The translations under genes and the position numbers were made by a program. From assembly GCF_009933255.1 (NCBI RefSeq), contig NZ_MAEI01000021.1:1-15526 (forward strand): a stretch of 15,526 bases of DNA. The letters are read 5' to 3'. Source of the DNA: Enterococcus diestrammenae (GTDB taxonomy: Bacteria > Bacillota > Bacilli > Lactobacillales > Enterococcaceae). The notes below the pieces were generated by a model. It did not search any database. It was not told the DNA's origin and saw nothing but the letters and a program-made list of their open reading frames with translations. Shown in pieces: positions 7,225 to 15,174 of this stretch. The stretch's first letter is position 1. The number at the start of each line of letters is the position of its first letter.

Positions 7225-8060
7225 TACGCTCCGCCTTCAGCGGGCGTTCCGACAGTGACTTTAATTACTTTGGTTGGGTCATACAAGTAAGACGTATAGT
7301 GCTCGTCCGCTGTAATGACGGTCGTTTTAGTCACAATGTCACGGTCAGTCTCAACTTGTACGCCGCGTTTCATAACTAATTTCAAAGCCGGTTGGTTCGC
7401 AACGATTTTAACCATAATCGCTTCACCTTTAGCGAGCTTTTTAGACCGAACAATTTGAACGCCAAGAACTTCGCCATAGGTACCGGAAACGATAGCGTTA
7501 GCTCCAACCTCGGAACCCAACATCCAGTTTTTAGCTGCATCCAAACGCAAAGCGCCGGCGTCAGCAGGGTTCATGATTTGAACGTAAGCCAAGGCGTCTT
7601 CATCATCAAAAATATCCAGAGTAGACTGCAAGCCTTCAACTGTCGCTGGTGCAGTATTGGTTTGTGTAGCTGTTTGCAAAGCCGCCAACATATCGTTGTC
7701 CACCTTGTTCGCCAAGGCCAGACCGATTTGTTTGTTAGATTCACCGATAGGATCGCCGTAGCCGGAAAGCACAGCTTCATCAGTAATTTCTGTACCTTTG
7801 GCAGCCTTTTTAACGGTAACTTGCTTGGTAGTAGTGCCGATTTTGTCCAACGGAATCGCTTCGCCTTCACCAACATCGGCAGCATCTCCCATGTAAGTGA
7901 ACGCTGGGAATGTGATTGTATTGCCTGGTTGACCTTGCAAAGTAGTATCAACTTGTGCTAGCGGAGTAAAACGCAGCGCTTTGTCCAGTTCGTAAGAAAT
8001 AATTGGTGCCAAAACCTCTGGATTTACGAGGTCAGCAACTTTTGTAATTGTATTAGCCAT
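7224..8060 (-). CDS. Major capsid protein (HK97 fold)
   Basis: This 278-residue protein shows the sequence pattern of the N4-gp56/A118-type HK97-fold capsid family: N-terminal [21 protein letters not shown], then [39 protein letters not shown] and a C-terminal [16 protein letters not shown] strand (here [14 protein letters not shown]). There is no long N-terminal delta domain, in agreement with the separate scaffold gene. AGGAGG precedes the ATG. The coding sequence ends TAATG, so its stop overlaps the start of a tiny basic ORF. I looked for a programmed frameshift at the 3' end like that of Listeria phage PSA and found no slippery heptamer there. Confidence 0.95.
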   Translation of the reverse strand: MANTITKVADLVNPEVLAPIISYELDKALRFTPLAQVDTTLQGQPGNTITFPAFTYMGDAADVGEGEAIPLDKIGTTTKQVTVKKAAKGTEITDEAVLSGYGDPIGESNKQIGLALANKVDNDMLAALQTATQTNTAPATVEGLQSTLDIFDDEDALAYVQIMNPADAGALRLDAAKNWMLGSEVGANAIVSGTYGEVLGVQIVRSKKLAKGEAIMVKIVANQPALKLVMKRGVQVETDRDIVTKTTVITADEHYTSYLYDPTKVIKVTVGTPAEGGA

Positions 8061-8063
8061 ATT

Positions 8064-8690
8064 TTATTGGCCTCCTTCAGTTATTTGTTTGAATGCTTCT
8101 GGGTTATTAGCTGCCAGATCAGCTCGTTCTTGATAAGTCATCCCGTCAAACTGTTCTTTTGTGACAGCAGTCGTTTGAGCACCTTTCGGATTGCCCGGAT
8201 TAACGATTCTAGGCTTACCTTGCTCCTGTGGTTCTGCCGGCTGAAATAAGAAATCATTCTCGGCGCGGATCGTTTCAAGCTGTTCGTCCAACCCTTTAAT
8301 CGTGCCGTCTTCGGCAAGCTCGATTTTTTCGGCATCAAGTAAAGCTTTAGCAGCCTTAGAGTTCTTAGCCCCAGCTTTTAACAACGCTACATCGATAGCA
8401 GATTCCTTCTTCAACGTGGCGATGGTGTTTTGAGAATTGGTTTTTGCATCGTCAAACTTGGCTTGTAATTCCGCAAGTTGAGTGGTTAAAGCTTCATTGC
8501 CTTTTGCTGACTCTTTCAGCGTATCCAGCTCGGCTTGGTTGGATTCCAATTGTTGCTTAGCAGTGTCCCGTTCGCCTTCTAAGGTAGCTACCTGTGCATT
8601 TAGTTGGGTTACGGTCTTACCATGCAATGCCATGATTGACTTAGCTGTCTCCTCCTCAACTCCAAGAGCGATTAAATCTTCTTTTTTCAT
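8064..8690 (-). CDS. Scaffolding protein (phage GP20-like)
   Basis: This 208-residue protein is highly charged. The N-terminal KKEDLIALGVEEETAKSIM segment (2-20) is typical of the phage GP20 scaffold family. A long coiled coil follows (about residues 25-100, including TLEGERDTAKQQLESNQAEL), then a helical region and a Pro/Gly-rich linker (about 150-172). The conserved-looking C-terminal helix-turn MTYQERADLAANNPEAFKQI probably contacts the capsid protein. Scaffolds guide procapsid assembly and then leave or are degraded. The gene lies immediately before the capsid gene, as expected. The start at 8690 has TAGGAGG upstream; an extension to 8732 has no ribosome binding site. Confidence 0.92.
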   Translation of the reverse strand: MKKEDLIALGVEEETAKSIMALHGKTVTQLNAQVATLEGERDTAKQQLESNQAELDTLKESAKGNEALTTQLAELQAKFDDAKTNSQNTIATLKKESAIDVALLKAGAKNSKAAKALLDAEKIELAEDGTIKGLDEQLETIRAENDFLFQPAEPQEQGKPRIVNPGNPKGAQTTAVTKEQFDGMTYQERADLAANNPEAFKQITEGGQ

Positions 8691-8780
8691 TTGTTGTGTC
8701 CTCCTAAGATTTTTTTGAGTGGCAACTACCACTGTGAGCCGTCTTTTAGAGACTTCCGAGCAGGTCTAGTTTGGTGCAAA
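8691..8780 (-). other. Leader-like intergenic segment before the scaffold gene
   Basis: The segment lies between the terminator and the scaffold start. On the minus strand it contains two small hairpins, GUCU/AGAC and AGUGG/CCACU (loop UAGUUG), then an A-run and the scaffold ribosome binding site UAGGAGG. No convincing -35/-10 pair and no ORF is seen. It could be a processed 5' leader of the capsid mRNA or just spacer. Confidence 0.35.
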
Positions 8781-8804
8781 ATAAAAAGCCCTATCGCTAG
8801 GACT
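8781..8804 (-). terminator. Intrinsic terminator after the metallopeptidase gene
   Basis: On the minus strand AGUCCUA pairs with UAGGGCU (7 bp, one U-G) around a GCGA GNRA-type tetraloop, followed by UUUUUAUUUU. The stem includes the stop codon of the metallopeptidase gene. It lies about 90 nt upstream of the scaffold gene. Confidence 0.85.
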
Positions 8805-9093
8805 TCTGTATCCAACTAAAATCGTTATCTTTTAACACTTGATACAAAACGGTTGATACACGATTAATCATTTCTTCTTGGTGTTCTTCAAACCCTGATT
8901 CAAAAAAGACACCGTGCAACATCTCGTGTATCACTGTTTGTTCCTTACGTTCTACTGCTAAGTCTTTTTTAATCTCGATATGCGTATCGTGATAAACACA
9001 GACGCCAAAACATTGCGGATTGTTATCCACAGTGTCTTTTTCAATGACTGAATACTTCATACCGCCCACTTTTATTTGTTCTGGTAAACTCAT
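8797..9093 (-). CDS. Small HExxH putative zinc metallopeptidase
   Basis: This 98-residue protein contains VIHEMLHGVFFESG with a clear HExxH zinc motif (HEMLH, residues 56-60). A short N-terminal beta-rich region precedes it (KVGGMKYSVIEKD) and a C-terminal helix follows (NRVSTVLYQVLKDND). It resembles the small ImmA/IrrE- or SprT-like metallopeptidase domains found in Bacillota phages, but lacks the repressor-linked context of ImmA. I chose the ATG at 9093 because AGAGGT lies upstream with normal spacing; a longer reading from 9165 overlaps the preceding gene and has no ribosome binding site. The stop codon TAG lies inside a terminator stem. Possible roles are capsid-protein or scaffold processing, or cleavage of a host protein; neither can be shown from sequence. 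Confidence 0.85.
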   Translation of the reverse strand: MSLPEQIKVGGMKYSVIEKDTVDNNPQCFGVCVYHDTHIEIKKDLAVERKEQTVIHEMLHGVFFESGFEEHQEEMINRVSTVLYQVLKDNDFSWIQKS

Positions 9094-9130
9094 TTTTCTA
9101 CCTCTTTTCTCAAAATTCGCCTTGCCCCGG

Positions 9131-9316
9131 CTAGGGAGATACAGGATCACCAACCATTCCGGCACTATCTGCCTGTTTAGTATTCAGTCTACTATCCGGT
9201 GGTTTCTTAACCTTCCGTTTAATCTCATCGATGCAATATCTCTGGTAGTTCTCGTCCAGACCTTTAAAAAACTCCACAAAGGCATTTTCGCTAATCGGTT
9301 TTCCTTGGTTTTCCAT
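9131..9316 (-). CDS. Small protein of unknown function between minor head and peptidase genes
   Basis: This 61-residue ORF has a good AAGGAGG ribosome binding site 6 nt before its ATG and starts 12 nt after the minor head gene, so it is probably real. It begins with a short helical, acidic part (NAFVEFFKGLDENYQRYCIDEI, about 12-33), followed by a basic stretch (KRKVKKP) and a Gly/Pro-rich tail that looks disordered. There is no membrane segment or signal peptide, and I do not recognise a family. The position suggests a small accessory head-morphogenesis or moron protein. Confidence 0.7.
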   Translation of the reverse strand: MENQGKPISENAFVEFFKGLDENYQRYCIDEIKRKVKKPPDSRLNTKQADSAGMVGDPVSP

Positions 9317-9328
9317 AACGATTCCTCC

Positions 9329-10495
9329 TTAAAAATTCTCATATCGAAAGTCTTTTAACAGGGTGTTAAGCGGCGTGTAGACCTTTTCCCGCTTGTAATT
9401 GCGAGATAGGTACTCATTACTAGCCACCAAATCCCGCAGCGCCTTTTGATTGGCGCGAACCTTCTTGCCCCACGCATAGGCGCCCTCTTGATTACCCAAC
9501 GCTTCTGACACCATCTGATTCTTTTTAAACTTGACCACTTGGCGCTCCAACCGTCGTTGCTTGTCAGTTAGCTGTCGCACCTTCGCATTAAGTTCGGAGT
9601 CAATCGGTTCCGAGGTATTGGTATTAACGCCATCAATAAAAATAAAATGGGAATGGCCACAATTCACGCCTCGATGACCGCCAGCAGTTTCATATTCTGC
9701 TTGCCAATATGGATCATAGATGCTGCGATAGCGTGACCCGACAGGCAATTGCTCCATCGGTCGCATATCCACCACATGACCTTGTATTCTGCTACAAGCC
9801 TCACGAGCGCCAACGTGCTGACTAACTCGAACTAAGTATTGTCCATACTCACCTAGGCGTTCTGTTCGCAATTGGTTGTAAGTATTGCCCAGCGTTGATT
9901 TTAAAACGGTGCGCACATAACGTTCCATAGACCATGTATGCCCGCCTTTATCAATAAACGTGGACTGTATGCCTTTTTGAGCCATCTCCTGTACTGCTTG
10001 TTCAAGCGACTGTTCAAACGTTAAAAAGCCAGCGTTAAAGAGCTGTTGCGTTTTAACAAGCGTCTGCTGATAAAGTCTAGTGGTAGCGCCATATCCATAG
10101 TTGGTGCTGACTAACGTCTGATTAACTAAGTTGTCAATATCGTGCCAAGCTTGGTCGGCATAAGCCCGTGTGATGTTATCAAGATTATTTGGTGGCGGTA
10201 GTGGTGTATTCGGTACTGCCTTGTCCACCTCGTCGATGATACCGACGCCCGTTTCTTCAAACATCTTATATATCTCACTTTCTGCCACGCCTGTGACTTC
10301 TGCGAGATATTCGGTACAATCCCGATTAAACAAATGCAAGTCCTGTAACGCTTGTGCTTGCCATTCTAAGATGTCCGTACGCCCGTTTCTAAGACGTTTA
10401 ACTAACTGGCGGAGTATTTCACCCTCCATAGAGTTGTAAAGCTGTGAGAAGGCGCTAGACCATAAATCTAACTCGTGTGGCGTGACCTTTGGCAT
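9329..10495 (-). CDS. Minor capsid/head protein (Phage_min_cap2 type)
   Basis: This 388-residue protein is similar to the minor capsid protein that follows the portal gene in A118-like and many lactobacillus/enterococcus phages. The N-terminal half is helical (residues about 10-200). The conserved C-terminal part has VGAREACSRIQGHVVDM, RYRSIYDPYWQAEYETAGG and HRGVNCGHSHFIF (about 245-300), a Cys/His-containing segment characteristic of the family. A lysine/arginine-rich helical tail follows. Members are carried in the procapsid in few copies and are thought to help DNA entry or head assembly. The start lies 5 nt after the portal stop, with the ribosome binding site inside the portal's last codons. 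Confidence 0.92.
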   Translation of the reverse strand: MPKVTPHELDLWSSAFSQLYNSMEGEILRQLVKRLRNGRTDILEWQAQALQDLHLFNRDCTEYLAEVTGVAESEIYKMFEETGVGIIDEVDKAVPNTPLPPPNNLDNITRAYADQAWHDIDNLVNQTLVSTNYGYGATTRLYQQTLVKTQQLFNAGFLTFEQSLEQAVQEMAQKGIQSTFIDKGGHTWSMERYVRTVLKSTLGNTYNQLRTERLGEYGQYLVRVSQHVGAREACSRIQGHVVDMRPMEQLPVGSRYRSIYDPYWQAEYETAGGHRGVNCGHSHFIFIDGVNTNTSEPIDSELNAKVRQLTDKQRRLERQVVKFKKNQMVSEALGNQEGAYAWGKKVRANQKALRDLVASNEYLSRNYKREKVYTPLNTLLKDFRYENF

Positions 10496-10500
10496 TTAGA

Positions 10501-12000
10501 TCACTCCTCTTCTCCTAGTTCTTCCTCTTCTGCCTCGTTTTGGTGCTCCATCGGGTCAATGCCTAATATCTCCGCTTGTATCTGTGCCAATTCAGCTAAT
10601 GCCTCTTTCTCGGTATAGCCAAACTGTTTCATCATGGCGGTTTTCTTAGACATCAGACTACCTAAAACAGCGGAATTGTTATATTCCAACTGCGCTTGTT
10701 TACTCTCGAATACACCATCGTCAAAATTAACGTTCACGCCAAAATCGCTTGGGCCAGTGTATAGCTTGTAAGCACGAGCCAACTCAAAAATAGACGTGAC
10801 TAACTCTTTAATCGCTTCTTCCACGATTAACACGTTATCTGCGCGAGTAGAGAAGGTTTCCGAGTTCTCACTGATGATTTCTGTGGCTGTTTTGACTGAT
10901 CGCCCGTCAAAGGACATCGTACCAGGAGACAAGCCAACCTGTGTTTCGATGATTTTCAAAATGAAATTGATACTCTCGATGTATTCAGCCGAGTGTAGAG
11001 ACGGACTAAACGAATCAATAAAAGGATCGTCCGTTTTAAGCTGTTGGTAGACGTCTGTTTTTGTGTCGAATCGCTTAATCGGTTCTCCCTGTTCGTTGTA
11101 GCGGTATTTGAAGAAGTGGTCGCTTGCCAGAATCTTTGTCCGTGATTTCTCAATCTCCCACATGAATTGGTCGTACTTCTCATTGATATCCATGAGTTGT
11201 TTTCGGGAGTTGTCGATTACCCCAGCGCCCAAAGGACTAGAAAGATTAGCGTTGTTCTTCCCAGCCAGTTTGATATAGGTAAATAACGGCCGGGTAAATC
11301 GGTCAAGAAGCGCCATTGGTTGGAGATTCTTGTACTTTTCAAGGTAGGTCAAAGGTACTCGATTGCCTAGCTGTCCAGCCGTCTCCGAGCGGTACAACTC
11401 ATTGCTAATCTGGTACTTGCCATTAACCCACTCGTGAATCTCAAGGAGTGTGTAGTAAATGGAACGATTGCCTTCGACTACCACATCAACGTTAGCGATC
11501 GCAGCCTCTGAGATATCGTTGCTATTTGATTGCAAAGGGAAAAAGCTATCTGCCCGGCAGAATGAAATTTTGATTTTTTGTGTGCTTGGGTCAAAATATG
11601 GTCGCAAAGCTAACCCGCCGATAGCATAGCCAGCCTCTAGCTCCTCGCCAAAGTTCTTGCGGAATTTGTTATCTCGGAATACGTCTTGCAGGAACTTGTC
11701 TGCTTGCTTATCATCTGCATTAATCACGCAACCCTCGTTAAATACGAGCTTAGCAAGCTTACGAGAAAGCGCTTTGGACACGTTAATGGAGTGAAACGGT
11801 CGTGTGCAAGCTGTGCCGTTGCTGTCGATATAATTGACATTTGGGAATTGATCCATGTAAAGCCGTTTGTTTTTCTGTATCCGCTCGTATTCATCTGCTG
11901 GCATTGCGATTTTTGGGTGGTCTAGAATCGTACTGTAAGAATTAGTCATGCCGATTGCGGCGCCTCCTTTCCTGAAAAAGTTTTTTATTCGCTCGAACAT
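10501..12000 (-). CDS. Portal protein (A118/SPP1 gp6-like)
   Basis: This 499-residue protein forms the dodecameric ring at the capsid vertex through which DNA enters and leaves and to which the terminase docks. Features consistent with the SPP1 gp6/A118 portal family are the N-terminal MFERIKNFFRK, the wing segment with Asn/Asp-rich strands, SRKLAKLVFNEGC (about 79-91), the crown/stem region around IIETQVGLSPGTMSFDGRS, which is followed by TATEIISENSETF, and an acidic C-terminal tail (EEEELGEEE). It sits directly after the terminase and before the minor head protein, the standard order. A GAGGTGAG ribosome binding site precedes the ATG. No frame problems were seen. Confidence 0.96.
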   Translation of the reverse strand: MFERIKNFFRKGGAAIGMTNSYSTILDHPKIAMPADEYERIQKNKRLYMDQFPNVNYIDSNGTACTRPFHSINVSKALSRKLAKLVFNEGCVINADDKQADKFLQDVFRDNKFRKNFGEELEAGYAIGGLALRPYFDPSTQKIKISFCRADSFFPLQSNSNDISEAAIANVDVVVEGNRSIYYTLLEIHEWVNGKYQISNELYRSETAGQLGNRVPLTYLEKYKNLQPMALLDRFTRPLFTYIKLAGKNNANLSSPLGAGVIDNSRKQLMDINEKYDQFMWEIEKSRTKILASDHFFKYRYNEQGEPIKRFDTKTDVYQQLKTDDPFIDSFSPSLHSAEYIESINFILKIIETQVGLSPGTMSFDGRSVKTATEIISENSETFSTRADNVLIVEEAIKELVTSIFELARAYKLYTGPSDFGVNVNFDDGVFESKQAQLEYNNSAVLGSLMSKKTAMMKQFGYTEKEALAELAQIQAEILGIDPMEHQNEAEEEELGEEE

Positions 12001-12015
12001 CGTCTCACCTCTTTC

Positions 12016-13302
12016 TTAGGCGATATAGGTTTTGTAGAAATAATTCACGCCATAACGTAGTTCGTCCAAGGCGTGGTTGTATTTATCAATCGGTAACCCG
12101 TTGTCGTTGCGGACATACATCCCGATTTCTTTTATTAAACTGTAGTGGTCGTATTCGTCCCCGTGCTCCAGCAAAAAAAGAACGCCTTTACTAAGGACGT
12201 TCTGCACCCGTTCGATACCCACTTCGATTTTCATGCCGTTACTACTGATTTTATCCCGAGAGTTATTGTCTGCCTTGTCTGTTGGAATCCCTAATAAATG
12301 CAGTTCCTCCCGAAGTGATTTACATGCCGGGTCAACAAAAAAGTAATTCCAATGTGGAAACTGCCATTTGGCCTTGCACCACTCGACAAATCGCTTGATT
12401 TCCTTAGCATAAATGGACATCGCCTTGGTAACGCCCGTATCTGTCCCGCTGTGGTAGTAGTTTGCCAGACGGTACAGGTAATACTTGCCTCGGTCAAACG
12501 TCACGACCCAATAGGCACATGTAGTAGCGTCCCCTTGCCCACCGTCAGCCGTGAAAAACGTCTCAATCACATTGCCACGGATCGCGTTAGCCGTGTGTTT
12601 TTCCTTGTCAAACATGGAGTAGATGACTCCCTCAGGCATTACCCGTTCTCCTAGCCAATCCCGTTTGTATAGATAATCGGAAGTCTCACACTGGGCTTTC
12701 CACTCGGCTAATCGACTGCCAGTTAGGATAGGGTTATCCGTCGGGCGCCAATGCCGGAAACGATACTGGCCTGTTTTAATAAATTGATCCAATAACTCCA
12801 GATTCGGATGGTTGGGCGCCGGCGGGTTCTGTTCTGCTAAGTGGTAACGGTCCTTAGCAGCCAGCGTCCGCCGGAAGCATTCCTCGATGAACGATTTATT
12901 CAGCAGGTTAAATTCCAAAAAGGTAACCGTACCGATAGACATCCCGGTAATCGCACCAACTGAGTTTGCTTTACCTCCGCCCTTGAAGTAAATCTTCTTT
13001 TCTCCGTTAGGGAGATTCAGCCATAGGTGGTCGCCGTGGCGGTCATTACGAAGCTCTCCATATTCTTTGAAGCGATGTGCTAGCCCAAAGCCCTCGCAAT
13101 CCATGAACATCCGGTAGGCTTGCTCTTGATTGTAAGCCGTCACAAGGTGGTTCTCATCTCGACTAGCAGCAATGATGAAGGCCATTTTCTGGGCGTCAGA
13201 CATGGTTTTGCCAGAACGAATTGTTCCCTCGTTTAGCTCTAAACGGATATTTTTGATGGGAGCAAAGATATTTTCTTTTTGCTTATCAGACAATATCATC
13301 AT
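12016..13302 (-). CDS. terL: Terminase large subunit (packaging ATPase-nuclease)
   Basis: This 428-residue motor protein pumps DNA into the prohead and cuts the concatemer. The ATPase domain shows a Walker A-like GTIRSGKT (26-33) and a Walker B strand TVTFLEF (125-131), with Glu130 as the likely catalytic residue. The nuclease domain carries the expected acidic triad: DGGQGDAT (Asp253/Asp258), FVDPA (Asp324) and ALDELRYG (Asp413). The segment ITGMSIG...NLLNKSFIEECFRRT is typical of the Listeria A118-like branch. The gene overlaps the small subunit by ATGA; a second ATG directly downstream (13299) is equally possible and has slightly better spacing from GAGGAGG. Length and all motifs look intact. 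Confidence 0.97.
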   Translation of the reverse strand: MMILSDKQKENIFAPIKNIRLELNEGTIRSGKTMSDAQKMAFIIAASRDENHLVTAYNQEQAYRMFMDCEGFGLAHRFKEYGELRNDRHGDHLWLNLPNGEKKIYFKGGGKANSVGAITGMSIGTVTFLEFNLLNKSFIEECFRRTLAAKDRYHLAEQNPPAPNHPNLELLDQFIKTGQYRFRHWRPTDNPILTGSRLAEWKAQCETSDYLYKRDWLGERVMPEGVIYSMFDKEKHTANAIRGNVIETFFTADGGQGDATTCAYWVVTFDRGKYYLYRLANYYHSGTDTGVTKAMSIYAKEIKRFVEWCKAKWQFPHWNYFFVDPACKSLREELHLLGIPTDKADNNSRDKISSNGMKIEVGIERVQNVLSKGVLFLLEHGDEYDHYSLIKEIGMYVRNDNGLPIDKYNHALDELRYGVNYFYKTYIA

Positions 13303-13868
13303 TCTTCCTCCTCACCTAAAATAGCGCGTCCAATATCAATCATAGAACGCATATCTTCTTGCTTGTCTTGAGATAAATTAAGCTTGGATGCCGCGCTCTT
13401 AGCAATGGACGCTTCCGCTTGCAGTTTCTCAATTTGCTTCTCAAGTAACTCAATCCGTTTATCAAGCAAATCACGCTCGCCATAACGCTCACGATCGTTA
13501 CTCTTTAACGCAAAAATAACCGCTGTTGTGTCAGCAGGTATCGTCTTCTTAACTTTTTTGATGTGTTTTTTAGTAACCTTGCCGTTATTGTCCACCCATT
13601 GCTCCGTGTGCACCTCTTCGAACTCTCGGTCGACTAACTTATCCTTAAGTGCTTTCTCGGCCTTTAACGCGATGTTACGGGGCTTAGATTTATCTGCTTT
13701 TTTTAATAGCTCCGACAACTCCGGAATCTCTTTCTTGTATTTCATGAAAGTTGACTCGGCTACACCTAATTCCAAAGCGATCCGTGACAGGTCCCAATCG
13801 TGAGAACGCCAATAGAAGATATCGTCAAAATAAGGTTTAACATGTGTTTCGTACTTTGATTTGGCCAT
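13299..13868 (-). CDS. terS: Terminase small subunit
   Basis: At 189 residues, the protein has the usual small-terminase layout. A helix-turn-helix lies near the N terminus (LSRIALELGVAESTFMKYKK, about 27-46), a basic middle follows (THRC-free, KKHIKKVKKTIP around 99-110), and a predicted coiled coil (RIELLEKQIEKLQAE, about 137-151) is suitable for oligomerisation. Small terminases bind the packaging site on phage DNA and hand it to the large subunit. The start ATG is 3 nt after the mom stop codon; its AAAGGAGG ribosome binding site lies inside the last mom codons. Its TGA overlaps the ATG of the large-subunit gene (ATGA). The identity rests on architecture and position rather than on a sharp family motif. 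Confidence 0.9.
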   Translation of the reverse strand: MAKSKYETHVKPYFDDIFYWRSHDWDLSRIALELGVAESTFMKYKKEIPELSELLKKADKSKPRNIALKAEKALKDKLVDREFEEVHTEQWVDNNGKVTKKHIKKVKKTIPADTTAVIFALKSNDRERYGERDLLDKRIELLEKQIEKLQAEASIAKSAASKLNLSQDKQEDMRSMIDIGRAILGEEEE

Positions 13869-13871
13869 CCA

Positions 13872-14591
13872 TTAGCAATCCTCCTTTTTTACGCCTTTGT
13901 ACATACCGGCTCCCATTTCACGAATTTGGGAAAATGGAATTTCCGGCACCTTTAACATCGCCCTGTATTTTTTATCAATAAAATAGATATACCGCAGTTG
14001 AAAACCTTGCAGCACTTTACCGCCAGTAACTTGAATATATTTTTTAAAGTCATATTTACCGCCAGTAACCTCATAATATGACTTACCACCTAATTCCGGT
14101 CTTTTGCTGTTTGGATTGCTTTCCAAAGTCATTTTATGGATTTTCTCTCCATTGCTTAGTTCTACCAGATTATAGTTTTCTTTAATTGCTGTTAACACAA
14201 AATTAGATGCCCGATAAATTGTTCCGTCCCCACATTGCGTGCCATCCGCAAAGCTGACGATCCACTTAATCTGCGGAGCGTGTTTTTTTAACAGTTTTAT
14301 AGAAAGTGAAATACAACGGCTTTCGCTGTTTCGTGGCAAAACATCATCAAACGCCATTCTATTGAGTTCTAACATTTCATTCCAACCAGTCCCGGGAACT
14401 AACCCAAGAATTTTCCTTTTATCCAACGGAGGGCCGTAACTCATTACACCGTGCAATTTTCCATCTAAAAATGCCCCGAAGTGTAAACTGCTGTTATTGA
14501 CAACCTTTCCGGAATAATGATGCTTTTTGATAAAAGGAACTGCAATTTTGGATGGAATGACTTTCAATTCTACATCAAGTGCTCTTCCCAT
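13872..14591 (-). CDS. mom: Mom-family DNA adenine modification protein (GNAT-like)
   Basis: This 239-residue protein resembles the Mom family. Phage Mu Mom converts adenine in DNA to N6-carbamoylmethyladenine, which shields phage DNA from many restriction enzymes. Visible family-type signatures are KKHHYSGKVVNNSSLHFG (22-39), the FLDGKLHGVMSYG strand pair (41-53), NEMLELNRMAF (71-81), SFAD (113-116) and GTIYRASNF (123-131), as in the acetyl-CoA-binding fold of GNAT enzymes. The C-terminal half (about 145-239) is lysine- and tyrosine-rich and may bind DNA. The start overlaps the end of the ParB-like gene, with GGAG 10 nt upstream, so the two are probably co-translated. In Mu, mom is tightly controlled by Com because the product is toxic; no Com-like zinc-finger gene is visible here. 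The exact modification made by this protein is inferred from the family. Confidence 0.83.
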   Translation of the reverse strand: MGRALDVELKVIPSKIAVPFIKKHHYSGKVVNNSSLHFGAFLDGKLHGVMSYGPPLDKRKILGLVPGTGWNEMLELNRMAFDDVLPRNSESRCISLSIKLLKKHAPQIKWIVSFADGTQCGDGTIYRASNFVLTAIKENYNLVELSNGEKIHKMTLESNPNSKRPELGGKSYYEVTGGKYDFKKYIQVTGGKVLQGFQLRYIYFIDKKYRAMLKVPEIPFSQIREMGAGMYKGVKKEDC

Positions 14592-15154
14592 TCTTTAATC
14601 ACTCCAAACAATTTATTTCCATTGGTATTAGTATTCCCGAATGTTTCTACATTTTGGGCTTGATACTTACTTAATACATCTTTAATTATTTCCGCTTGCT
14701 CGTTCGATAACGTAAATGTAATTTGTGTAGCGTTCGGCTTATCTCCGTCAGGTAACTCAAATTCATCCGAAAATGTATCTTCTATTAATTCTTCAAACCC
14801 GAACTCACTCATATCAAAGTCCAAATTTTCCAATTCTTCTAATTCCACCGCTAAAGCGTTCTCGTCCCAACTAGCGATTTCTCCGACTTTGTTATCGGCC
14901 AAGCGAAAAGCCTTAATTTGTTCCGGTGTCAAATCATCCGCCACAATTACCGGCACTTCATCAAGACCTAGCTTTTTAGCCGCTTTTAGCCGCGTGTGGC
15001 CATTTACGATTTCGTTGGCTCCATCTACGACTATCGGCACCTTAAACCCAAAATTCTTGATACTAGACGCCACTGCATCCACCGCATCATCGTTCTGACG
15101 TGGGTTATTAATATACGGGATCAGTTCTTCGATTGGTTTCATTTGTATTTGCAT
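14570..15154 (-). CDS. ParB-like N-terminal domain protein of phage DNA-modification type
   Basis: This 194-residue protein has a ParB/Srx-type domain at about residues 5-95, with GFKVPIVVD (36-44) and NGHTRLKAAK (51-60) in place of the classic ParB boxes. A helical LADNKVGE...WDENAL segment follows, and the C-terminal region (about 140-194) contains TNTNGNKLFGVIKEW. In phages this domain usually precedes, or is fused to, a DNA methyltransferase, where it is thought to help act on DNA. Here the next gene, overlapping by 22 nt, is a Mom-family modifier instead, so a partnership with Mom is inferred. I chose the ATG at 15154 because AAAGGAG lies 8 nt upstream; a longer reading from 15256 would run through the terminator hairpin. 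A role in chromosome partition is unlikely inside a late structural operon. Confidence 0.88.
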   Translation of the reverse strand: MQIQMKPIEELIPYINNPRQNDDAVDAVASSIKNFGFKVPIVVDGANEIVNGHTRLKAAKKLGLDEVPVIVADDLTPEQIKAFRLADNKVGEIASWDENALAVELEELENLDFDMSEFGFEELIEDTFSDEFELPDGDKPNATQITFTLSNEQAEIIKDVLSKYQAQNVETFGNTNTNGNKLFGVIKEWEEHLM

Positions 15155-15174
15155 GATTAACACTCCTTTATGTA

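Noticed and set aside
7215..7245. Possible PSA-like frameshift at the 3' end of the capsid gene
   Set aside because: No XXXYYYZ heptamer lies between the last -1-frame stop and the capsid stop; the TAATG overlap with a new ORF is the simpler reading.
12900..12930. Unusual Walker B motif in the large terminase (LEFN rather than DE)
   Set aside because: A single Glu in an E-x-N-L-L context is, as far as I recall, normal for the A118-like terminase branch, so it is not a defect.
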